A stretch of DNA of 64,000 bases from Nonomuraea turkmeniaca. Its GTDB lineage: Bacteria > Actinomycetota > Actinomycetes > Streptosporangiales > Streptosporangiaceae. The position numbers and the translations under genes are program-made. Where the stretch lies: positions 33,843-97,842 of the forward strand of contig NZ_VCKY01000006.1 of NCBI RefSeq assembly GCF_005889735.1, written 5' to 3'. Of this stretch, positions 59,483 through 64,000 are shown one piece after another (positions within the stretch are counted from its first letter, which is position 1; each line of letters starts with the position of its first letter). The notes under the pieces are model-generated. The model made no database searches and was not told where the DNA came from. It saw only the letters and a list, made by a program, of their open reading frames with translations.

Positions 59483-60768
59483 GCCTTGTTCTGAAGTCCG
59501 GCGGCGAACATGTCGAAGGGCGGCAGCCCCAGGAGGTGCCGACCGGCGATCTCCGAGAGCGGCTCGAGGCGGAGCGCGCCGTGGGAGAGGATCACGCGCC
59601 CGTCGCGACCGAACCGCTGGATCGGGTTGCTCAGGGAGACCGCCGAAGAGCCCAGGATCCGGAGCATCAGGTCCATGGCGTCGAGGCAGAGTTGCCCGAC
59701 GTAGGACATGTCGATCGACGCCACGGACTCGTCAGCGGCCGTGAAGTCGCCGCCTTCAGTGGCGACCTGGTCGATCCAGTCGGCGTAGCGCAGGACGACT
59801 GTCTCCGCCGCATCGATCATCGCACGGGCCTTGCCGGCAGCGACCTGCGTCGATGCCATCTCTGCCACCAGGGGGTACGGCGGGCTGAACGGCTTCCGGC
59901 TGTTCGCCTGCTCCACGAACAGCTCGAAGCAGCCTTGCGCCATGCCGATGAGGATGGCAACGTTGAGCACCATCACCGTCATCATTGAGCCTCGGACTTT
60001 GGCTTGATAGGCGAGGCCGCCGTAGCGCGACGATGCAGAGTCAATGTGGAGCGGCAGGTCGCGCATGTTGACGAAGTGGGCGTCGGGGACGAAGAACTCC
60101 TCGGTGGCAACCATCGTGTTGCTGTCCGAGGCCGACATGCCCGACACAGACCAGTCGTCGAGGCGGGTCAGATCGGACGGCTCCATCATCACCAGCCCAT
60201 GACCGCTGTCATCGCCATCGGTCCACTGCACGCCTCCGAAGATCCAGTTCGCGTGGTGATTGCCGCTCGCGAACGACCACTTGCCCTTCACCATCCAACC
60301 GCGGGGGACGCGCCGCGCAGTGCCTGTGACAGCAGCGAAGGTCGAGCCGCCGGCTGCCAGCGGACCCTGCCAGGTGTCGACGGCCCGGTAGAGGTCTTCG
60401 ACCAGTTCCTTGGGGAACGTCGACACCATGCGCAGACTCGAGGCAACGAGAAAGGTCCATCCGGCTGAGGCATCGCCGCGCCCGAGCTCGCGGGCGATCT
60501 CGGCGACGTCACGCGCCCCCAGTGCGAGGCCGCCGTACTCGACTGGCCCAGTGACGCGATACAGCCCGATACGGGTGAACTCGGCGATGAGCTCGTCTGA
60601 GAGCCGACCCTGCTGCTCGGCCTGCGCCGCCTGTGCGCGGATGGTCGGTCGCAGCTCGGCGATGGCAGCGCCGATTCGTCGGCCCTCGGCGGACAGATAC
60701 CGATCGAACACCGTTGAGGTCGGCGTCGGCTGCTCGATGAGGATCCCTGGCGGGAGGGTCGCAGCCAT
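59479..60768 (-). CDS. Flavin-dependent monooxygenase, acyl-CoA dehydrogenase fold, third type
   Basis: A 429-residue flavin monooxygenase of the same fold as the copies A and B but clearly more distant. Pieces: EFTRIGLYRVTGPVEYGGLA near 60-80, ARELGRGDASAGWTFLVASS near 90, WMVKGKWSFASGNHHANWIF near 155, DDWSVSGMSASDSNTMVATE near 195 and SLSNPIQRFGRDGRVILSHG near 385. ATG 60768 follows AAGGAG. It ends by ATGA overlap with the double SnoaL gene. It has an N-terminal extension of about 30 residues (LIEQPTPTSTVFDRYLSAEG). A TetR-type site lies in its upstream region. Confidence 0.88.
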   Translation of the reverse strand: MAATLPPGILIEQPTPTSTVFDRYLSAEGRRIGAAIAELRPTIRAQAAQAEQQGRLSDELIAEFTRIGLYRVTGPVEYGGLALGARDVAEIARELGRGDASAGWTFLVASSLRMVSTFPKELVEDLYRAVDTWQGPLAAGGSTFAAVTGTARRVPRGWMVKGKWSFASGNHHANWIFGGVQWTDGDDSGHGLVMMEPSDLTRLDDWSVSGMSASDSNTMVATEEFFVPDAHFVNMRDLPLHIDSASSRYGGLAYQAKVRGSMMTVMVLNVAILIGMAQGCFELFVEQANSRKPFSPPYPLVAEMASTQVAAGKARAMIDAAETVVLRYADWIDQVATEGGDFTAADESVASIDMSYVGQLCLDAMDLMLRILGSSAVSLSNPIQRFGRDGRVILSHGALRLEPLSEIAGRHLLGLPPFDMFAAGLQNKA

Positions 60769-61227
60769 CTCATGGTCTCCTTGTGTTGCGTGTGTTGCTC
60801 GGGTCGTCATACGGCCATGTCTTGAACTTCGAGGCGTCGCCGACTGAGGTAGCGCTGTTGCCACAGCCGGCCGTCGCGTGTGCGACCACGGAAGCAGCAG
60901 CGGTGACGTGCCAGCTTGCTCAGCGGCATCTTCATGTCCTTGCCCCCTGGGGGACCAACGCCCGTGGTCTGCGGGTTCACAGCCATCCCTGTGGCCTTGC
61001 GCTGTACCTTGTGGCGTGCATCACGCTGTACTGTACCGTCCAGTTTATGGCTTCGCAACGCCTCCTCCAAGAACAGTCGCTGCACTCATCACGCCATGCC
61101 CCACCCCATCGACCCTCTACCCCGGCCGCACGGGCGGCGGGCTGGAGCACCAGGAGGGAAGCTCCCCAGGCGTCGGTACCGGCGACAGGCCCGCAGCTGG
61201 AAGGGCCGGCCCTCTTCCGGCAGCGCC
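60769..61227. other. Promoter region of the third monooxygenase
   Basis: No gene is recognisable in 459 bases. The stretch lies between the stop of the SnoaL copy B and the start of the third monooxygenase, both on the minus strand. It holds the palindrome-like element at 61031-61045, about 265 bases before the monooxygenase start. A GC-palindrome AGGGCCGGCCCT at 61202-61213 lies just past the SnoaL copy B stop. Confidence 0.45.
61031..61045. promoter_or_regulatory. Second TetR-type operator candidate
   Basis: ACTGTAC and GTCCAGT flank a central C: an inverted repeat with one mismatch, of the type bound by TetR repressors. On the minus strand it reads AAACTGGACGGTACAGT, which shares AAACTG.A..GTAC with the site in front of the TetR gene (AAACTGTATCGTAC). 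Suggests joint control of both halves of the region. Confidence 0.5.
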
Positions 61228-61878
61228 CTAGGCTCCGGGGAAGGTGTCGTAGGGCTCCGGCGCGAGTTCCAGCGCCCGCGGGTCCCAGGTCGGCGAGTAT
61301 GTGACCTGGCGGCGGGGCGGCGCGTCGGGTCCGTGCGGCCCCGACGGTATCGGCGGCTCGGAGAGCTTCGCCTCGACATCGGTATAACTGGAGTTGTAGT
61401 CGGTGGTGAAAGTGGTCGACAGCGTCATGTGCCAGATCTTCCACACGCCGTTCTGCCGGATGAAGTCCGCCGCGTACCGCCCCCAGTACCAGAATCCACG
61501 CAGCGGATTGCCATCCTCCCAGCCGAAGTGGTGCGCCTCGGCACCGGGCGAGATCCAAGCCGCCTTCGCGGTGAGGCCGTCACGAGCCACCTCGATGACC
61601 GGGGTCGTGAGCAGGTGCTCGACGTACTCGCCGGTCAGGTCCCGTGGTGGTGCGTCCTCGGCGGACACTCCAGCCCAAACGCGTAGGGCAGCATCCCGCC
61701 CCAGAAAGGTGCCGAACGGCATCTCGACCATGAGGTCGTCCCGGTCGGCGAACATCGGCGGGATCATCTCGTCGCGGTAGGCCGAGTGGTAGAACTCGTA
61801 GCGACCCATGAGGTTCTCAATCTCATGGACGGCCTCGAGTCGTTCGACGCGGCGGATGACCTCGGCGAGGTCGGACAT
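61228..61878 (-). CDS. SnoaL-like (NTF2-fold) protein, copy B
   Basis: A 216-residue protein, same length and pattern as the one at 58033-58683: VERLEAVHEIENLMGRYEFY, FADRDDLMVEMPFGTFLGRD, GEYVEHLLTTPVIEVARDG, ISPGAEAHHFGWEDGNPLR and the tail PEPYDTFPGA. Long identical stretches such as TAKAAWISPGAEAHHFGWE show a close relation, while scattered differences show that the copies are not recent. It follows the monooxygenase copy B gene by 38 bases on the minus strand, matching the order in module A. Enzymatic role unknown. Confidence 0.88.
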   Translation of the reverse strand: MSDLAEVIRRVERLEAVHEIENLMGRYEFYHSAYRDEMIPPMFADRDDLMVEMPFGTFLGRDAALRVWAGVSAEDAPPRDLTGEYVEHLLTTPVIEVARDGLTAKAAWISPGAEAHHFGWEDGNPLRGFWYWGRYAADFIRQNGVWKIWHMTLSTTFTTDYNSSYTDVEAKLSEPPIPSGPHGPDAPPRRQVTYSPTWDPRALELAPEPYDTFPGA

Positions 61879-61916
61879 GTTGACTCCTTGATGACGGGTG
61901 CGGCTGGGCGGGAAGG

Positions 61917-63104
61917 TCAGAACACCGGGTCGGCGAAGTCGCCGAGGCCCTGGCCGAGCAGGACGCCGCCAGCGACAGCACTCATCGAGGTGAAGTCGGC
62001 CGACGCGTGGTTGCGCATGACCTGCACGTCGCGGCAGATCCGGTCGAGCGGGTCACCTGTCCGGAAAATGGACGCTCCCGACGCCTGGATGACGAGGTCG
62101 ATCGCGGCGAAGGCCTTGGTGCCCGAGCCGGTGACGCCGAGGTTGATGGCAGCCCGGTCCTCCAGGGTCGCCTCGCGTGCATGCGCGGGGCCGTAGAGCG
62201 CGTCCGTCAGGGCGATAGCGTCGTGGAGTTGGAGCCCTGCCACATGCAGGAGGTCCCATGCCTTCGCGTACGCCGATCGAACGAGGGGCTCGTCAACCAC
62301 TCGCCCCCGCGTCTGCGGCCGGATTCGCTTACCGATGTTCGCGCGGAACAGCTCCAGGGCGGCGTCGGCGGTGCCCAGCCCGACCGCTGCGTGGATCACA
62401 GGGAGCACGCGGTTCAGCGGGTAAGCCAGCAGCGCGTAGCCGGGGTGCAGCGCGGCGGCTGGTGCGCAATCGGACGAGAGTAGACCGAAGTCGATCGTCC
62501 GGTGGGCGGGCACGAAGACCGCATCCGCCACGATGTCGTTACTGCCGGTGCCTCTCATGCCGGGCACATGCCAGGTATCGACAATCGTCACTTCATCGAT
62601 GGGCAGAGCTACCGACAGCGGGCCCGTCGGAGAGTCTGCGCTGACTAGCACCCAGCCGGCGTGCATGACGCCCGAACCGAACCGCCAGCGACCGGTGACA
62701 CGATAACCGCCCTCGGTCGGCTCCGCTGTGCCCGGCGGGGTAGCCGCCGCTGCTGCCAGCGCGTACGGACGACCGTTGAAGAAGTCGGCCTGCGCCTCTT
62801 GCCCGTACCGGGCCAGCATCAAGCCGTGGGACATCAGAAAGGCGCCGACCCAGCCGGCCGAGGCGTCACCTCGGGAGAGGGTGCGAACAATTTTGACGAA
62901 CGTGGTCAGGTCGATCTCGGAGCCGCCCAGCGCAGCCGGCAGCATGGCCGTGAAGAATCCCGCCGCCGCGAAGTCGGAGACCGTCGCATCCGGCAACTGC
63001 CGAAGCTCTTCGGTCTTGGACGCCCGCCCTCGTAGCTTCGGTACGAGCTCCTCGGCGTTCGAGAGGAGCTGGGTCGGGCTCGGGGCGGTGGAGGCGACGG
63101 TCAT
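61917..63104 (-). CDS. Flavin-dependent monooxygenase, acyl-CoA dehydrogenase fold (HsaA-like), copy B
   Basis: A 395-residue relative of the protein at 56567-57760, with the same landmarks: IVRTLSRGDASAGWVGAFLM, YRVTGRWRFGSGVMHAGWVL, DTWHVPGMRGTGSNDIVADA, NIGKRIRPQTRGR and DPLDRICRDVQVMRNHASAD. ATG 63104 with AGGAAGG 12 bases away. It would hydroxylate an aromatic substrate with flavin supplied by a reductase not in the window. Lies between an MFS gene and a SnoaL gene in one direction, so MFS, oxygenase and SnoaL form a possible operon. Confidence 0.88.
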   Translation of the reverse strand: MTVASTAPSPTQLLSNAEELVPKLRGRASKTEELRQLPDATVSDFAAAGFFTAMLPAALGGSEIDLTTFVKIVRTLSRGDASAGWVGAFLMSHGLMLARYGQEAQADFFNGRPYALAAAAATPPGTAEPTEGGYRVTGRWRFGSGVMHAGWVLVSADSPTGPLSVALPIDEVTIVDTWHVPGMRGTGSNDIVADAVFVPAHRTIDFGLLSSDCAPAAALHPGYALLAYPLNRVLPVIHAAVGLGTADAALELFRANIGKRIRPQTRGRVVDEPLVRSAYAKAWDLLHVAGLQLHDAIALTDALYGPAHAREATLEDRAAINLGVTGSGTKAFAAIDLVIQASGASIFRTGDPLDRICRDVQVMRNHASADFTSMSAVAGGVLLGQGLGDFADPVF

Positions 63105-63228
63105 GGGTTGGGGCCTTCCTGTAGATCGAGCATCGGAAAATGGATTTGCCCGCGCATGAAGTGCTGGAACTCTCGTCGCGCGCCGTGCCGGCCGACGGGC
63201 CCACACCCACCGGCCGGCATGACCCGGT

Positions 63229-64000
63229 TCAGTCAGCCGTCGCCTGACCGGGCGCGGCATCCCTGGGAGGCATGTGCAGCACCCACGGTGCCGGGTACTT
63301 CGGGAGCAGGACCGTGAGGATGACCGCGATCATCGTGATTCCGGCGAGCACCAGGAGGGGGACGGTGTAGCTGCCGGAACCGGCCTTGATCGCACTGACG
63401 AGGTATGGGGACAGCGCCAAAGCCGGCGACGTGATCGCGAGGGTCAGACCTTGCAGTGCGGCGAAGGACTTCAGTCCGAAGTACTTGGCGATCAATGCCG
63501 GGCCGAGGGCCGATTCCACGCCGGCGACGATGCCGAGGAGCGCCATGGAGATATAGAGGAGCGCGGCAGAGCCATTGTTGACGAGCGCGAGCGCCAGACC
63601 GACCGGCGCCCCCGCGAGGAGCACCGCCACGATCCACGGACGACTCATTCGGTCGAGGATGGTCCCGCCGATGAGCAGCCCGACGATCGACGTGCTGAAG
63701 AGCACGGAGAGTGAGAGAGACACAGTTGCGGCGTCGATGCCGGTCTGAGCGTAGAAGTCCACTGCGTTCTGGCGCATGGCAATCGGTGCGGTGGCGGCGA
63801 ACACGAGGGCCAGCGTGATGAAGATCCAGGCGCGAGTCCGAATCGCCTTCCGGAACGGCACACCGGGCAGAATGGCGTCAGTGGTCTTCGGCATGCCCCC
63901 AGCCGCGGCGACCGTCGGCTCGGAAACGAGCCAGAGGACGGCCGGGATGCCGATGACGGCGATCGCGATCGCGATCACGTAATACGCGCCCTCCCAACCC
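63229..64000 (-). CDS. MFS transporter, C-terminal part (cut by window edge)
   Basis: The gene enters from the right edge; 256 codons are visible, ending at 63229. The visible part is a helix end (GWEGAYYVIAIAIAVIGIPA), a loop (PTVAAAGGMPKTTDAILPGV) and the six segments of the second half, with GGTILDRMSRPWIVAVLLAG and LIAKYFGLKSFAALQGLTLA. It is a clear relative of the MFS protein at 54051-55427. It lies 124 bases upstream of monooxygenase copy B in the same direction and may import its substrate. Confidence 0.9.
   Translation of the reverse strand, partial: GWEGAYYVIAIAIAVIGIPAVLWLVSEPTVAAAGGMPKTTDAILPGVPFRKAIRTRAWIFITLALVFAATAPIAMRQNAVDFYAQTGIDAATVSLSLSVLFSTSIVGLLIGGTILDRMSRPWIVAVLLAGAPVGLALALVNNGSAALLYISMALLGIVAGVESALGPALIAKYFGLKSFAALQGLTLAITSPALALSPYLVSAIKAGSGSYTVPLLVLAGITMIAVILTVLLPKYPAPWVLHMPPRDAAPGQATAD

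Noticed and set aside
56567..63104. Calling the HsaA-like proteins acyl-CoA dehydrogenases acting on CoA esters
   Set aside because: They share the fold, but have the ASAGW and DxxWxVxGMxxxxS(N/D) patterns of flavin-dependent hydroxylases and lack the C-terminal catalytic Glu segment (YEGTNQ) seen in the true dehydrogenase at 46491.
1..64000. Antibiotic (NRPS/PKS) cluster, prophage, CRISPR array, tRNA or rRNA genes
   Set aside because: The AfsR-type regulator, SnoaL proteins and flavin monooxygenases could suggest a polyketide cluster, but there is no ketosynthase, carrier protein or NRPS module; no direct-repeat array or RNA gene was seen.

Overview
The window is high-GC DNA with frequent GTG starts, tight ATGA/GTGA gene overlaps, an MmyB-type XRE regulator, an AfsR/BTAD-type regulator, ricin-lectin-tailed secreted hydrolases and many GntR/IclR/TetR regulators. 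This points to a filamentous actinomycete; a Streptosporangiaceae (Nonomuraea-like) host is my guess from gene content and is not proven. I saw no rRNA, tRNA, CRISPR array or phage structural genes.

Region 1 (1-28.7 kb) is a plant/host glycan utilisation locus. It encodes secreted enzymes: an alginate-lyase-like protein, GH5, GH43 and alpha/beta-hydrolase enzymes with ricin-type lectin domains, a PL11 rhamnogalacturonan lyase, a CE12 rhamnogalacturonan acetylesterase, a GH53 galactanase, a GH33 sialidase and a sulfatase. Beyond these lie a divergent GntR/IclR pair around a 20-bp perfect palindrome and a sugar ABC transporter operon (binding protein, two permeases, a large FAD oxidoreductase, an SGNH hydrolase). 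The enzymes fit pectin (rhamnogalacturonan I with galactan side chains) breakdown followed by uptake. The locus is littered with broken genes: remnants of a second GH43, GH53 and PL11, a GH36 alpha-galactosidase, transposases and a few unrelated fragments.

Region 2 (28.7-33.8 kb) has a DHFR-like protein and an FMN reductase, divergent from a 1036-aa BTAD/NB-ARC/TPR regulator, followed by a decayed insertion sequence.

Region 3 (33.8-42.8 kb) is a block of seven minus-strand genes for the cell envelope: GT2-GtrA and GT39 glycosyltransferases, an OmpR-type response regulator and histidine kinase, then a VTC-type polyphosphate polymerase domain protein, a DUF4956 membrane protein and a CotH kinase-like protein. 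The last three form a compact operon whose biological role is, to my knowledge, poorly described.

Region 4 (43.8-54.0 kb) is an eight-gene catabolic operon (FAH, enoyl-CoA hydratase, acetoacetyl-CoA synthetase, 3-hydroxyacyl-CoA dehydrogenase, amidohydrolase, acyl-CoA dehydrogenase, extradiol dioxygenase, MhpA-like hydroxylase). It is controlled from a divergent GntR gene with a clear inverted-repeat operator. A hydroxylated aromatic is probably ring-opened, cleaved to acetoacetate and activated to acetoacetyl-CoA.

Region 5 (54.0-64 kb) holds two related copies of an MFS transporter / flavin-dependent monooxygenase / SnoaL-like module, a third monooxygenase with a double-SnoaL partner, a TetR regulator and a chimeric relic gene. 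It looks like a catabolic or modifying pathway expanded by duplication and recombination. The right edge cuts the second MFS gene.
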